A stretch of 64,000 bases of DNA, taken from contig NZ_CP151087.1 of NCBI RefSeq assembly GCF_038396785.1, positions 3,968,001-4,032,000 on the forward strand, read 5' to 3'. The position numbers and the translations under genes were made by a program. Position 1 is the first letter of the stretch, and each line of letters begins with the position of its first letter. The notes beneath the pieces are model-generated. The model saw only the letters and a program-made list of their open reading frames with translations, made no database searches and had not been told where the DNA came from. The stretch is from Sphingobacterium thalpophilum (GTDB taxonomy: Bacteria > Bacteroidota > Bacteroidia > Sphingobacteriales > Sphingobacteriaceae). This document shows positions 16,312 through 25,914 of this stretch, in pieces.

Positions 16312-17247
16312 ATGGCAGCACATCAGCGTAAAACAGGACTGGGAAGAGGTTTAGGTGCGCTATTAAACGATAGTGTAGAAGTTCCTGCTAAAAGTAATCA
16401 GCAAGTGGAAGAGGCTCCTCTAGTTACATCAACTGCTGTAAAAACAACAAAAGAGAATGGCAGTATCAGCCATGTTCGTGTAGAAGAAATATCTGTCAAC
16501 CCTTTTCAGCCGCGTACGGAATTTGATCCGGTTGCCTTACAGGAGTTATCGGAATCAATTATTTTACAAGGATTAATTCAGCCGATTACCGTACGTAAAA
16601 TTTCGGACGGTAATTATCAGTTGATCTCCGGGGAGCGACGTCTCCGTGCTTCTCGCTTGGCCGGTATCACCGAAATCCCAGCGTATATCCGTACCGCCAA
16701 CGACCAGCAGATGCTGGAAATGGCCCTGATTGAGAATATTCAGCGGGAGAACCTAAATGCGATTGAAGTAGCCTTGAGCTTTCAGCGCATGATTGAGGAA
16801 TGTAATCTAAAACAGGAAGAATTGGGGGAGCGAGTCAGTAAAAACCGTTCTACTGTTACAAATTATCTCCGTTTATTAAAACTCCCACCCGTCATTCAAG
16901 CGGCAATACGTGATGGAGCATTGACCATGGGACATGCTCGTGCCTTGATTAATATTCCTGAGGTTGATAAACAGCTTTATATCTTTAAGTTGATTATTGA
17001 TCAAGGTTTATCCGTTCGTAAGGCGGAGGAGTTGGTTCGTGAGTTACAAAAAGGCGGTAAGAAAAAAGCCGGGAAAGATAAAGCTCCGATGTCTTTTCAA
17101 TTGCAGAAGATTGAAGATGATCTGGCTTCGAAATTTTCTTCTCGCGTCAAATTGAATCTGAAGAGCACAAAAGGAAAAGGAGCAATTGAGATCCCTTTTG
17201 AATCGGAAGATGATTTAAGTCGCATTCTTGAATTGTTAGATTGGTAA
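16312..17247 (+). CDS. parB: ParB chromosome-partitioning protein
   Basis: The 311-residue CTP-dependent DNA clamp loads at parS sites. Order: a ParA-stimulating N-terminus with GLGRGLGALL at about residue 8, the ParB/Srx CTPase domain (VNPFQPRTEFD, then LISGERRLRASRLAG near 105), the helix-turn-helix region (LGERVSKNRSTVTNYLRLLKLP near 180), and a C-terminal dimerisation part. The gene overlaps neither neighbour but lies one base from both, so parA-parB-DUF5683 is one transcription unit. I found no TTTCACGTGAAA-like parS site in the window. Confidence 0.95.
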   Translation: MAAHQRKTGLGRGLGALLNDSVEVPAKSNQQVEEAPLVTSTAVKTTKENGSISHVRVEEISVNPFQPRTEFDPVALQELSESIILQGLIQPITVRKISDGNYQLISGERRLRASRLAGITEIPAYIRTANDQQMLEMALIENIQRENLNAIEVALSFQRMIEECNLKQEELGERVSKNRSTVTNYLRLLKLPPVIQAAIRDGALTMGHARALINIPEVDKQLYIFKLIIDQGLSVRKAEELVRELQKGGKKKAGKDKAPMSFQLQKIEDDLASKFSSRVKLNLKSTKGKGAIEIPFESEDDLSRILELLDW

Positions 17248-17248
17248 T

Positions 17249-17971
17249 ATGGCCAAGTTAATAAGCTTGATATTTGCGGTGTTTACACTGTCGGTGGTAC
17301 ATGGACAGACTGTGGATACAATTCCTAAGAAACAAATAACACCCGTCAAAATAGATAGCATAAAGCAAAAATCGGTACAGGATACCGTAAAGAAGGAATC
17401 TCGGAAGGAACGTAAAAAACGGGAGAAGGAGGAGGCTAAGGCGAAAGAGAAGGTTGTATTCAAGGATTCGACACGCTTGGCTATTGAAGCAAAAAATAAA
17501 CAGGCTTGGGAACGTTCTTTGGTTCTTCCAGGCTGGGGACAATATACCAACGGTGGCGTTTGGTGGATAAAAGTGCCTGCAATCTATGGCGGCTTAATAA
17601 CAACCGTACTTGTTTTTGATTTTAATAACCGTTATTATAAGGAATTACTGGGGGTGTTACAGGACAAAGCTCTTGGTAAGCCTATTGATCCTTATTACAT
17701 CGGAATCTCAGACCAATCTATCATCCGAGCAAAAGATAATGCGCGGCGAAATCGAGACCTCATGGTGCTGCTTACTTTAGGTGTTTATGGCCTGAATGTC
17801 GCAGAGGCTTATATTGACTCGATGCTTAAATATCGCTGGAGCATTGGCGACGATAAACCCAAAAAGACTGCTTTCTTAATTGGACCTACTTTAATGGATG
17901 CGAGTCTCGCGTCGGGAACTTATTCATTGAAACCTACTGTAGGACTTAAGTTGACCATGAAATTCAATTAA
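17249..17971 (+). CDS. DUF5683-domain membrane protein
   Basis: A 240-residue exported or membrane protein of unknown function. It has a signal peptide (about 1-19), a long Lys/Glu-rich charged stretch (about 35-75: KKESRKERKKREKEEAKAKEK), then the DUF5683 core starting SLVLPGWGQYTNGGVWWIKVP with two or three hydrophobic segments. The family lies beside parAB in many Bacteroidota, and here its ATG is one base after the parB stop. The conserved linkage suggests an envelope role tied to the cell cycle, but that is inference only. Confidence 0.82.
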   Translation: MAKLISLIFAVFTLSVVHGQTVDTIPKKQITPVKIDSIKQKSVQDTVKKESRKERKKREKEEAKAKEKVVFKDSTRLAIEAKNKQAWERSLVLPGWGQYTNGGVWWIKVPAIYGGLITTVLVFDFNNRYYKELLGVLQDKALGKPIDPYYIGISDQSIIRAKDNARRNRDLMVLLTLGVYGLNVAEAYIDSMLKYRWSIGDDKPKKTAFLIGPTLMDASLASGTYSLKPTVGLKLTMKFN

Positions 17972-18155
17972 CTCCCGTATTCCTAAGGTGATATTTCGAT
18001 TGGAAATGATTGTTGATCAGGGGTTATCTAATTTGTCTTTTAGTGAATATTGCATATACACTGCTCGTTCAGATTGATGTTTGTGGTTTTTAAACATGGG
18101 TATTTCATTGGAATTTTTTAATTTTAAAAATAAACTATACTTTTTTTCTAAATAT

Positions 18156-18899
18156 ATGAACATCATTCTCTTGGGATATGGCAAAATGGGGCAGATTATC
18201 GAAAGATACGCGCTGAAAAGAGGCCATCAAATTTTTTTAGTTGTCGATGAACATAATCGTCCTAACCTGACTGCTGATGATATCAAAGGGGCTGATGTCG
18301 CAATAGACTTTAGTGTACCTTTCGCGGCACTGGATAATATGAATCTTTGCCTTGAGGCAGGTGTACCTATTGTCGTCGGAACAACCGGTTGGTATGATCA
18401 ACTGGAGGAAGTTAAGACGAAGTGTTTGGAGTCTGATGGTTCCATTTTGTATGGATCTAACTTTTCCATCGGAGTGAATGTATTCTTCCATATCAATAGA
18501 ATGTTGGCGAAGGCCTTACAGCCGTACAAACAATATGATGTCCAGGTAGAGGAGATACATCACATTCACAAACTGGATGCACCTAGTGGTACAGCAATTA
18601 CGATTGCTGAGGGGATATTGGATAATAGCGATGTGAAAACCAACTGGGTGAATACGGTTATTGGTGATCAGGATGAAATTATTCCAAAACCACAGGAGCT
18701 TTTAATTGAAAGTCATCGTATCGAAGAGGTTCCAGGAACACATACGGTACTTTATAGTTCTGAGGTTGACCAAATAGAGTTTAAGCATACCGCACATAGC
18801 CGCGATGGATTTGCCTTAGGAGCTGTAGTTGCTGCTGAATGGTTGAATGGCAAAAAAGGTTTCTATCAGGTTACTGAAATTTTTGATTTTAATAAATAG
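18156..18899 (+). CDS. dapB: 4-hydroxy-tetrahydrodipicolinate reductase
   Basis: Reduces 4-hydroxy-tetrahydrodipicolinate with NAD(P)H in the lysine and meso-diaminopimelate pathway, in the cytoplasm. The 247-residue protein starts at ATG 18156 with the Rossmann motif LLGYGKMGQ; an upstream in-frame ATG at 18081 would add 25 residues unlike the family. VVGTTGW near residue 74, the catalytic EEIHHIHKLDAPSGTA near 130 (His/Lys), and HTAHSRDGFALGA complete the signature. It lies between DUF5683 and lepB, in the order seen in related genomes. It supplies DAP for peptidoglycan; dapF, the later epimerase, is at 36 kb. Confidence 0.95.
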   Translation: MNIILLGYGKMGQIIERYALKRGHQIFLVVDEHNRPNLTADDIKGADVAIDFSVPFAALDNMNLCLEAGVPIVVGTTGWYDQLEEVKTKCLESDGSILYGSNFSIGVNVFFHINRMLAKALQPYKQYDVQVEEIHHIHKLDAPSGTAITIAEGILDNSDVKTNWVNTVIGDQDEIIPKPQELLIESHRIEEVPGTHTVLYSSEVDQIEFKHTAHSRDGFALGAVVAAEWLNGKKGFYQVTEIFDFNK

Positions 18900-18915
18900 T
18901 ATTAATAAGTAGATT

Positions 18916-20484
18916 ATGGGCTTAATTATATTTGCGGTTTTAACAGCAATATCGGGATATGGACTGTGGCAATTGTTTGTTAAAGCGGGCAGAAATGGCT
19001 GGGAAGCAATCGTACCTTTTTATAGCCAGTATATTCAGGCGAAATTGACAGGAAGACCTACATGGTGGGTAGTTTTATTGCTCGTACCGATTGTCAATGT
19101 CTTTGTTTTCTATAATCTTTACCTTGATTTTATCCATTGTTTTGGAAAACGCCGTTTTTGGGAGAATGCTGCTGCAGTTTTAGTACCTTTTATTGTTCTG
19201 CCAATGTGGGCAAAGGACAATAACGTACGTTTTTTGAATGGCTTATATGCTAAGAATTTAAAGGCTGCAAGCCAAGAAGGTCTTGAATTGACTGAAGAGA
19301 AGCGTGCCGAAATTGCACTCGAATCTTATAAAGAATATAAAATTAAATATCCGTACAAGAAATCGATGGTACGCGAATGGGCAGATGCCATTGTATTTGC
19401 AACCGTAGCGGCATCGCTTATTCGTGGCTTCCTGATCGAAGCTTATATGATTCCAACAGGATCTATGGAGCGTACCTTGTTGATCGGGGATTTCTTATTT
19501 GTGAGCAAGTTAAATTATGGCCCCCGTGTTCCTAATACGCCGATTGCCTTTCCTTTTGCGCATCATACGATGCCCATCACTGGCGGAAAAGCGTATTCTG
19601 AATTGATTGAGCTTCCTTATAAACGTTTGCCAGGATTTCAAAAAATTGAACGTAATGATGTCGTTGTTTTCAATTTTCCTGCGGGTGACACTGTTGCGCT
19701 TGAAAACCAAAATTCAAGTTATTATGATCTTGTTCGAGTTTATGGTTGGCAGACTATCAATTCTCAGTTTACAATCCAGGCAAGACCTATCGATAAGAGG
19801 GAGAACTATATTAAACGCTGTGTTGGATTGCCTGGCGATAAAATTTTCATGAAAGATGCCAAACTCTTTGTGAACGATCAACCAGGATTTGATCCTCCAG
19901 AAAGCCAATTGGACTATCTCGTATTAACGGATGGTACCCCATTAAATATGGATAGGTTACGGGAGTTGAGAATAGAAGCGGTCGGTAGCGATCAGCAGCC
20001 TGGTGTTTATCAGTTGTTCATGACAAAAGATGAACTGGCCATTGTAAAATCTTGGTCGAATGTCAAAGAAATCAGAAGAAATCCTGTTGGAGAAGGAGCT
20101 TATCCGTATGATCCACAATACAAATGGAATTTTGATAATTTTGGACCGATTTTAATCCCGAAGAAAGGATGGACAGTGGCATTAAATGCACAGACTCTGC
20201 CCATTTATGAAAGAGCTATCCGTGTTTACGAGAATAACAAGTTAGAAAAACGTTCGGATGGGATCTATATCAATGATGTGAAAGCAGACCATTATACGTT
20301 TAAAATGGATTACTTTTGGATGATGGGTGATAATCGCCATAATTCTTTGGATTCAAGGGGCTGGGGATTTGTTCCCGAAGATCATGTTGTCGGAAAGGCT
20401 TTATTTACTTGGATGAGCTGGGATGACATTGGTACCGGACTTTCGAAAATTCGTTGGAACCGTATCTTTAAAGGAATTCATTAA
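18916..20484 (+). CDS. lepB: Signal peptidase I with extended N-terminus
   Basis: Cleaves signal peptides from exported proteins at the outer face of the inner membrane. The 522-residue protein is longer than typical SPase I (about 200-330). The first about 110 residues form a separate membrane domain of three hydrophobic segments (DUF5684-like: [20 protein letters not shown]). The S26 catalytic domain follows, with [10 protein letters not shown] (nucleophile S183), [11 protein letters not shown] (general base K300) and [18 protein letters not shown] long insertion of roughly 100 residues sits between the Lys and GDN boxes, as in other Bacteroidota. It starts 16 bases after dapB and ends with a terminator. 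Confidence 0.93.
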   Translation: MGLIIFAVLTAISGYGLWQLFVKAGRNGWEAIVPFYSQYIQAKLTGRPTWWVVLLLVPIVNVFVFYNLYLDFIHCFGKRRFWENAAAVLVPFIVLPMWAKDNNVRFLNGLYAKNLKAASQEGLELTEEKRAEIALESYKEYKIKYPYKKSMVREWADAIVFATVAASLIRGFLIEAYMIPTGSMERTLLIGDFLFVSKLNYGPRVPNTPIAFPFAHHTMPITGGKAYSELIELPYKRLPGFQKIERNDVVVFNFPAGDTVALENQNSSYYDLVRVYGWQTINSQFTIQARPIDKRENYIKRCVGLPGDKIFMKDAKLFVNDQPGFDPPESQLDYLVLTDGTPLNMDRLRELRIEAVGSDQQPGVYQLFMTKDELAIVKSWSNVKEIRRNPVGEGAYPYDPQYKWNFDNFGPILIPKKGWTVALNAQTLPIYERAIRVYENNKLEKRSDGIYINDVKADHYTFKMDYFWMMGDNRHNSLDSRGWGFVPEDHVVGKALFTWMSWDDIGTGLSKIRWNRIFKGIH

Positions 20485-20525
20485 TAATTGCAAGGTCAGC
20501 AATAGTACCGCTATTTAGGGGGGAA

Positions 20526-20558
20526 TAAAAAGGGCTTTCGTGTAAGAAAGCCCTTTTC
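20526..20558 (+). terminator. Terminator after lepB
   Basis: AAAGGGCTTTC/GAAAGCCCTTT hairpin with a 6-base loop and T-rich tail, closing the par-dapB-lepB cluster. Confidence 0.85.
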
Positions 20559-20636
20559 TATTGATGCATTTTTGTGCAATTCGCTAGATCACAAGAAGCT
20601 CATTTATAAAGTTAGCGCTCTTCGCAGAACATGCTA

Positions 20637-21353
20637 TTATTTCAAACAAGCCAGATAACGTTTGATGGTTTCTTCTAATCCTAGGTATAGTGCATCAGAG
20701 ATGAGGGCATGGCCAATACTTACTTCCAGGAGTTCGGGGATATGTTGGTTGAAATATTGCAGATTGTTGAGATCTAAGTCATGGCCCGCATTTAGACCTA
20801 AACCGACTTCACGTGCTTTTAATGCAGCTTTGAAATACGGTTTTATAGCGAGTTCCTTGTCGAAGCCATATTCCGTGGCAAAACCTTCTGTGTAAAGTTC
20901 AATGCGATCTGTTCCTGCTTCTGCCGCAGCCTCTACCATTTCTTCAACCGGATCAACAAAAATAGAAACACGTATACCTGCATCTTTGAACAATTTGCAC
21001 ATATCTTGTAGGTAGGCTTTGTTCTTAATGGTATCCCAGCCATGATTCGAGGTCAATTGTCCTTCGATATCTGGCACTAAGGTTACTTGTGCTGGTTTAT
21101 TGGCCAATACAAGGTCAATAAATTTCTGTTCCTGGCAATTTCCTTCAATATTGAGTTCGGTCTGGATTTCTGCTTTTAAGTCAAAGACATCCTGATAGCG
21201 AATATGTCTTTCATCAGGTCTCGGGTGGACAGTGATGCCTTGTGCTCCAAAACGTTCACAGGCTAATGCTGCAGATACTAGATTAGGATTATTGCCACCT
21301 CTGGAATTTCTGAGCGTTGCGATTTTATTGATATTTACTGAAAGTCTAGTCAT
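20637..21353 (-). CDS. pdxJ: Pyridoxine 5'-phosphate synthase
   Basis: Condenses 1-deoxy-xylulose-5-phosphate with 3-amino-2-oxopropyl phosphate to pyridoxine phosphate, the last ring-forming step of the DXP-dependent vitamin B6 pathway. The 238-residue protein is a (beta/alpha)8 barrel of the usual length. [20 protein letters not shown] is the conserved N-terminus, [13 protein letters not shown] carries substrate-binding His/Arg, and VTLVPD and [12 protein letters not shown] are further family blocks. I place the start at the ATG complement 21351-21353 because it gives the standard MTRLSVN end. It is divergent from the diadenylate cyclase gene with about 60 bases between. Confidence 0.94.
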   Translation of the reverse strand: MTRLSVNINKIATLRNSRGGNNPNLVSAALACERFGAQGITVHPRPDERHIRYQDVFDLKAEIQTELNIEGNCQEQKFIDLVLANKPAQVTLVPDIEGQLTSNHGWDTIKNKAYLQDMCKLFKDAGIRVSIFVDPVEEMVEAAAEAGTDRIELYTEGFATEYGFDKELAIKPYFKAALKAREVGLGLNAGHDLDLNNLQYFNQHIPELLEVSIGHALISDALYLGLEETIKRYLACLK

Positions 21354-21413
21354 TTTCCTGTATGTTATGTTGTAAAAATACAAATAATATCTATTTTTTT
21401 TTAACTTGCATAT

Positions 21414-22208
21414 ATGGATGGAATCGACTATAGCCTGTTTAGCGGCTTTCGCCTATTGGACGTTATTGATATCATATTGGTAGCGATTATTATCTACTAT
21501 ATCTATAGTTTGATTAGAGGGACCATTGCTGTTAATATCCTGATTGGTGTAGCACTGTTTTATGGTGTTTATATAGTCGTTAAGCAGATGCACATGCGTT
21601 TACTGACCGAGATATTCGGCGGTTTTATATCTGTAGGGTCCATCGCATTGATTGTCGTGTTCCAACAGGAAATCAGGCGATTCTTACTGCACGTTGGAAA
21701 GAACATATCCATGAAACGGAAAAAAGTTTTTTGGTCATTTATCGGGAATAAGAAAGCTATACAAAAGGATTTGACGGAAGACTTAAAACCGGTTATTGAA
21801 GCTTGTAGAAGCATGTCGCGTACACGGACAGGTGCTTTATTGGTTTTTTCAAAATATTTTGATGAGGAGTATTATCAGAGCAGTGGTGAGTATATCGATG
21901 CCCATATATCGAAGCGCCTGATTGAAAGTATCTTTCATAAAAATAGTCCTTTGCATGATGGAGCAGTCGTTATTGTTGATTTTAAGATTATGACAGCATC
22001 TTGTGTGCTACCATTGTCGGATAGTGAGGATTTGCCGCTGCAATTCGGACTACGCCATCGCGCTGCTATTGGGGTGACGGAAATCTCGGATGCGATTGCT
22101 GTTATTGTCTCTGAAGAGACCGGAGAGATCTCTTTTGCGAAAGACGGAAATGTCAATATGAACGTTTCACCAGAAGAACTTGAGCAATTGCTAAAAGACG
22201 AGCTATAA
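21414..22208 (+). CDS. cdaA: Diadenylate cyclase (CdaA/DacA type)
   Basis: Makes cyclic di-AMP from two ATP; this messenger controls potassium and osmolyte balance and cell-wall state. The 264-residue protein has an N-terminal membrane part of about three helices (residues 15-80) and a cytoplasmic DAC domain. It has the two catalytic motifs: DGA at residues 182-184 ([10 protein letters not shown]) and RHR at 214-216 ([11 protein letters not shown]). The length and layout fit CdaA and not DisA or CdaS. The usual partner gene cdaR is absent; the next gene is convergent. Confidence 0.94.
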   Translation: MDGIDYSLFSGFRLLDVIDIILVAIIIYYIYSLIRGTIAVNILIGVALFYGVYIVVKQMHMRLLTEIFGGFISVGSIALIVVFQQEIRRFLLHVGKNISMKRKKVFWSFIGNKKAIQKDLTEDLKPVIEACRSMSRTRTGALLVFSKYFDEEYYQSSGEYIDAHISKRLIESIFHKNSPLHDGAVVIVDFKIMTASCVLPLSDSEDLPLQFGLRHRAAIGVTEISDAIAVIVSEETGEISFAKDGNVNMNVSPEELEQLLKDEL

Positions 22209-22244
22209 AACTAAAGGCCGAGTTATAAAAAAGGCTTTAAATGC

Positions 22245-22286
22245 AATGCCCCCAAAAAGTGAGATACTTTCTGGGGGCATTTTTAG
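22245..22286. terminator. Bidirectional terminator between cdaA and the DUF2911 gene
   Basis: AATGCCCCCA...TGGGGGCATT hairpin extended by AAAGT/ACTTT, followed by T on the plus strand, between two convergent genes. Confidence 0.85.
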
Positions 22287-22296
22287 CTATAAATAC

Positions 22297-23142
22297 CTAT
22301 TTCTTTGCAGCGTTGATAACTTGGGTGTTCAATTTGATGTATTCACTATTTTTATCTGCTGTGGCAACTTCAAGACCTTTCGTTGCAGTTTCTATTGCAC
22401 CTTTTTTATCTCCAGCTTTTAATTGAGCTTTTGCTTTCCAATAAAGGACGTGAGCAGCTTTGGGTTGAGCTTTGGCGGCTTCGTCATACCAGTTTAGCGC
22501 TTTATTTAGATCTAAGTTATTACTGAAGTAATATTGGGCTGCGGCAAAATAAGGTTTTTTCTCGCCCTTCATAGCTTCGTCGATGGAGGCTAATATTTTA
22601 GCCTGTTGATTGACTTTGAGATCAACCTTTACTGACGTTTTTTCCCAAGCCAAACTCAATACAGCACCTGTAGGCGTAACATTGTCGAAAGAAATGCTGA
22701 AAGTTTCTACTGGATTTGCTAGGGTATGAGGTTTCACATTGAAGCGTAAAGCATCTTCACTTTGTTTATAGGTATAGGCGCCCCATTGTTTTGTGTTTTT
22801 ACTGATGATGATGGTCCACTCTGATTTGTTCGGGATCGTGAAAAGAGCATAGGTTCCGGCGGAAAGTTTGTGTCCATTCAGCTCAACATCACCTTCAAAA
22901 GATAATGTGGTATTTGTATTTGCACCTGTGCGCCATACTTCGTTGTAAGGAACAAGATCACCAAAAATCTTACGACCGTTCATGCTAGGTCTGCTGTAAT
23001 TAAGGGTTACGTTTTCAATACCTAATCCTTGTGTAACTGTCTGTGAGCTACTTGCTGCAGGTAGTTTTAACTGAGCAAAAGATTCGTTGGCCGTAAACAT
23101 CATTGTTGCGGCAATGGCAATTGCAAAAAGATTCTTTTTCAT
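22297..23142 (-). CDS. DUF2911-domain exported protein
   Basis: A 281-residue protein with a signal peptide (about 1-23, ending ESFAQ). The DUF2911 domain (about 38-175) contains NYSRPSMNGRKIFGDLVPYNEVWRTGANTNT, KLSAGTYALFTIPNKSEWTIIIS and KQWGAYTYKQSEDALRF. The C-terminal 80 residues look like two TPR-type helical repeats (ALNWYDEAAKAQPKAAHVLYWKAKAQLKAGDKKGA). The family is common and usually in several copies in Bacteroidota; its function is unknown, with a location in the periplasm or at the outer membrane. It appears to be a single gene. Confidence 0.85.
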   Translation of the reverse strand: MKKNLFAIAIAATMMFTANESFAQLKLPAASSSQTVTQGLGIENVTLNYSRPSMNGRKIFGDLVPYNEVWRTGANTNTTLSFEGDVELNGHKLSAGTYALFTIPNKSEWTIIISKNTKQWGAYTYKQSEDALRFNVKPHTLANPVETFSISFDNVTPTGAVLSLAWEKTSVKVDLKVNQQAKILASIDEAMKGEKKPYFAAAQYYFSNNLDLNKALNWYDEAAKAQPKAAHVLYWKAKAQLKAGDKKGAIETATKGLEVATADKNSEYIKLNTQVINAAKK

Positions 23143-23316
23143 CTGTATTATTGTTTGTTTGTTGTTGTATGCTTAATCTTGTTGCTCAATATGCGCTTGA
23201 AATGCATTTGATCATGCTTTCCATTTCTCCTGTTGAAAAAACAGAAAATCTGATTATAGTATGGCTGTATATTTAATGGCTCTTACAGCATCTATCTCCT
23301 AAAAATAGGAAGAATT

Positions 23317-23360
23317 TTAAGAAAAAAAGGCATCTATTTTTAGATGCCTTTTTTTCTTAA
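23317..23360 (-). terminator. Terminator of the FucP-type transporter gene
   Basis: A perfect 20-bp stem with a 4-base TTTT loop containing GGCATCTA/TAGATGCC and A/T runs on both sides. It can act on both strands; the minus-strand transporter gene ends 20 bases away. Confidence 0.88.
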
Positions 23361-23379
23361 AATATAAGATGGATTTACA

Positions 23380-24672
23380 TTAATTCGTTTTGCCAACTTT
23401 ATGACCTACTATAGAGAAAAACATAATGTATAGATAGCCCGGAATCATTGCATATAAGAATGCGTGTTGAAAATCAATATGTAAATGATCTTTTAATAAT
23501 CCGTAGATCAAAGGCCATATAGCACCACCTGCAATACCCATAATCATGATAGCTGACCCTGTTTTCGTGAACTTTCCGAGGCCTTTAATTCCTAGCGGGA
23601 AGATAGCTGGCCACATGAGGGAGTTAGCGATTCCTAACAAGGCAACGAATATAAATGAAGTTGTACCAGTCGTAAAAACAGAAATAATGGTGAATGTGAT
23701 GCCAATGATTGTGCAAATGCGCAGGGCCATTTGTTGTGATACAAATCTCGGAATAGAAATAATACCAATAATATAACCGATCAACATACAAGCGAGTGTA
23801 AATGCTGTTGCATAGGTTGTAAAGAAGGGATCAACTTTCAGTTCGCGTGCATAGACGCCAATGATATCGCCTGCCATAACTTCGACGGCCACACAGAAGA
23901 AAATTGCCAAAGCCCCCAAGAACAAATGTGGATATTGAAATATCGATGTTTTCTTTGCTGCCACAGTTCCGCTTTCTGCGCTGGTTTCTTCTTCGGCATC
24001 CACATCGACCTCAGGCAGGTGTGTGAACTTTAAGAATATTGCGAAGGCAACGAATATAATTGCAAGAGAGATGTATGGAGTGTGCACGCGTTGAAGAAGA
24101 TCATCTAATATCGCATTCTTTTGGACAAGATCCGTTGTTGCTTCTAATTTTGCTGTTACTTTTTGAGCATCTTTTAAAAAGAGTGTTCCAAAAAGGATAG
24201 GTACAATGATACCAGCCGATTTATTGAAAAATCCAGCTATTGAAATACGTTGTGCAGCGCTATCAATGGGACCAATAATACTTAAGTAAGGGTTAACGGC
24301 TGTTTGTAATAATGCCATTCCTGAACCTTGGATGAAGATTCCTGTTAAAAATAGGCCGTAGCTTCTATTATCTGCCGCAGGAATAAAGATCAAAGATCCT
24401 AAACCTAATATAATAAGACTGACAACTAAACCATTTTGGAAACCAATTTTTTTAATGATGACTGAACTGGGAAGTGCTAGGAAAAAATAAGCAATATAGG
24501 AAGCAAAGGTTACGAAGAAAGCTTGCAAATCTGTTTCGAGGTTACAAGCAATTTTTAAGAATGGAATTAGAGTTCCGTTTGCCCAGGTAATAAAACCGAG
24601 GATAAAAAATAAACCACAGCAGATGGCCATAGGGCGAAAAGCTGTTTTACCAACGTTAGGATTAGTGGTCAT
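23380..24672 (-). CDS. MFS sugar transporter (FucP/glucose-galactose type)
   Basis: A 430-residue inner-membrane carrier with 12 predicted helices. The order of the signatures FILGFITWANGTLIPFLKIACNLE (helix 1), QGSGMALLQTAVNPYLSIIGP (helix 4), SIAGFFNKSAGIIVPILFGTLF and ANSLMWPAIFPLGIKGLGKFTKTGSAIMIMGIAGGAIWPL is that of the FucP family of H+-coupled fucose, glucose/galactose and GlcNAc carriers. A 25-residue acidic cytoplasmic loop lies in the middle. The specific sugar cannot be told from sequence. No hexose-metabolic gene is adjacent; it is a single transcription unit with its own terminator. Confidence 0.88.
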   Translation of the reverse strand: MTTNPNVGKTAFRPMAICCGLFFILGFITWANGTLIPFLKIACNLETDLQAFFVTFASYIAYFFLALPSSVIIKKIGFQNGLVVSLIILGLGSLIFIPAADNRSYGLFLTGIFIQGSGMALLQTAVNPYLSIIGPIDSAAQRISIAGFFNKSAGIIVPILFGTLFLKDAQKVTAKLEATTDLVQKNAILDDLLQRVHTPYISLAIIFVAFAIFLKFTHLPEVDVDAEEETSAESGTVAAKKTSIFQYPHLFLGALAIFFCVAVEVMAGDIIGVYARELKVDPFFTTYATAFTLACMLIGYIIGIISIPRFVSQQMALRICTIIGITFTIISVFTTGTTSFIFVALLGIANSLMWPAIFPLGIKGLGKFTKTGSAIMIMGIAGGAIWPLIYGLLKDHLHIDFQHAFLYAMIPGYLYIMFFSIVGHKVGKTN

Positions 24673-24867
24673 GTTTTGTTTTATTATATTTAGTTAAGTT
24701 ATCGTTCGAGGATTGGTAAATCAGTAGGAATAAGGAATGAACAAACGATTGCGCTTCATAATTACTGATTTTTAAAGTATCCATCCTACAAGACTACTTA
24801 AATTTCTTGAATATCGGAAATAAATAAAGGCATATTTTTGGGGGATTTTGATAATTAATTGACAAAA

Positions 24868-24903
24868 AAAAGAAGGATAAATTGTGAAATTTATCCTTCT
24901 TTG
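24868..24903 (-). terminator. Terminator of the thioesterase-DinB-kinase operon
   Basis: AAGAAGGATAAAT/ATTTATCCTTCTT stem; reading on the minus strand it ends in a run of T, 72 bases after the thioesterase stop. Confidence 0.8.
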
Positions 24904-24974
24904 CGTATAAATATTGTCGAATTGTAATTGGAGCGAGGTGATAAATCGAGTTAGCAAGAGTCGTATAGTTATCG

Positions 24975-25400
24975 TTATTTTGGAACGATAGCTACTGTAA
25001 GTCTTGAGATACAATTTAATTTGTTGAAGCGATCGTACATTTTTATTTCCCAAATATGTGTGGATCGACCAATGTGTATTGGGCTACATTTTGCTGTTAT
25101 TACGCCGCTACTTACCGGACGTATATGATTGGCGTTTACTTCAAGTCCAACTCCGCGGTATTTTTCTGGATCAACCACGAGATTAGATGCTATACTTCCC
25201 AAAGACTCCGCTAGAACGACAGAAGCGCCGCCATGTAAAATACCATGTGGTTGTTTGACTTTATCTGTCACGGGCATGGTCGCCGTGATGGAGTTGTCAT
25301 CAATTTCTGTCGCTTGAATCTCGAGCAGACCCGATAGGTATTTGTTGAAAAATACGTTTATTTCCTCAATGCTGTAATGCTGAAACCAAATTTTTGACAT
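24975..25400 (-). CDS. PaaI-type hotdog thioesterase
   Basis: A 141-residue cytoplasmic acyl-CoA thioesterase of the 4HBT/hotdog fold. The signature HGGASVVLAESLGS at about residues 56-69 contains the catalytic Glu, preceded by QPHGILHGG. The C-terminal strand INHIGRSTHIWEIKM-type region is also present. Related proteins hydrolyse hydroxyphenylacetyl-CoA or dihydroxynaphthoyl-CoA (menaquinone route); the substrate here is uncertain. The start lies inside the last codons of the DinB gene (35-base overlap), so the two are translationally coupled. Confidence 0.88.
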   Translation of the reverse strand: MSKIWFQHYSIEEINVFFNKYLSGLLEIQATEIDDNSITATMPVTDKVKQPHGILHGGASVVLAESLGSIASNLVVDPEKYRGVGLEVNANHIRPVSSGVITAKCSPIHIGRSTHIWEIKMYDRFNKLNCISRLTVAIVPK

Positions 25401-25914
25401 CGTCTGAGTTTAAATAACGTTCTTGGATAATGATGCGATGATGATTGAGGTGGCCAGCAATGACATACAAGAGCGCTTTTACACTTGTTAGCCGTTCAGA
25501 TGCCATCCCTTTACGTTCTAATTCGACCTCATTAAAACTATTGAAAAGCATCATGTTGGCTTTGCGAAGAAAAGTAAATTCTTTACTCAGGCTTTCTAAG
25601 GTGCGATCATTGTAACGGGAATACTGAATGAGGTAGTCTTGGTCGTATCCTGCTAACTCCTTAAGATCGTTACGTGAAAAACGCAATGCCCGGTAAGCCA
25701 TGATACGCTCATTATCGATGACGTGGCCAACAACTTCTTTGATTGTCCACTTATCTTCGGCGTATTTAAAATTACCTCTTTCCTCTGGGATCGTGTCCAG
25801 GAATGCTGGAAAGGAGAGCGTTTGTTCTTCTAGTGCATCAAACACGTTATCGACAACGGTCTCAATATAAGGCGCGTAGACTGCTGGATATTCGTCAGAT
25901 TTGAGTGGCTTCAT
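25366..25914 (-). CDS. DinB-family protein
   Basis: A 182-residue four-helix-bundle protein of the DinB/YfiT metal-dependent hydrolase superfamily. His residues expected to bind a divalent metal are in VVGHVIDNERIMAYRALRF (near residue 65) and IAGHLNHHRIIIQERYL (near 155). Related bacillithiol or maleylpyruvate enzymes use such a site for thiol transfer, but the substrate here is unknown. Overlaps at both ends (20 bases with the kinase gene upstream, 35 with the thioesterase downstream) indicate one mRNA. Confidence 0.87.
   Translation of the reverse strand: MKPLKSDEYPAVYAPYIETVVDNVFDALEEQTLSFPAFLDTIPEERGNFKYAEDKWTIKEVVGHVIDNERIMAYRALRFSRNDLKELAGYDQDYLIQYSRYNDRTLESLSKEFTFLRKANMMLFNSFNEVELERKGMASERLTSVKALLYVIAGHLNHHRIIIQERYLNSDDVKNLVSALQH

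Noticed and set aside
15400-18100. parS sites near parA-parB
   Set aside because: No TTTCACGTGAAA-like palindrome was found here. The CACGTG cores elsewhere in the window (for example near 14885, 40648 and 57166) lack matching flanks.
24772-25053. Minus-strand frame of 93 codons overlapping the thioesterase end
   Set aside because: It overlaps a real gene in another frame and runs through its terminator; composition is not protein-like.
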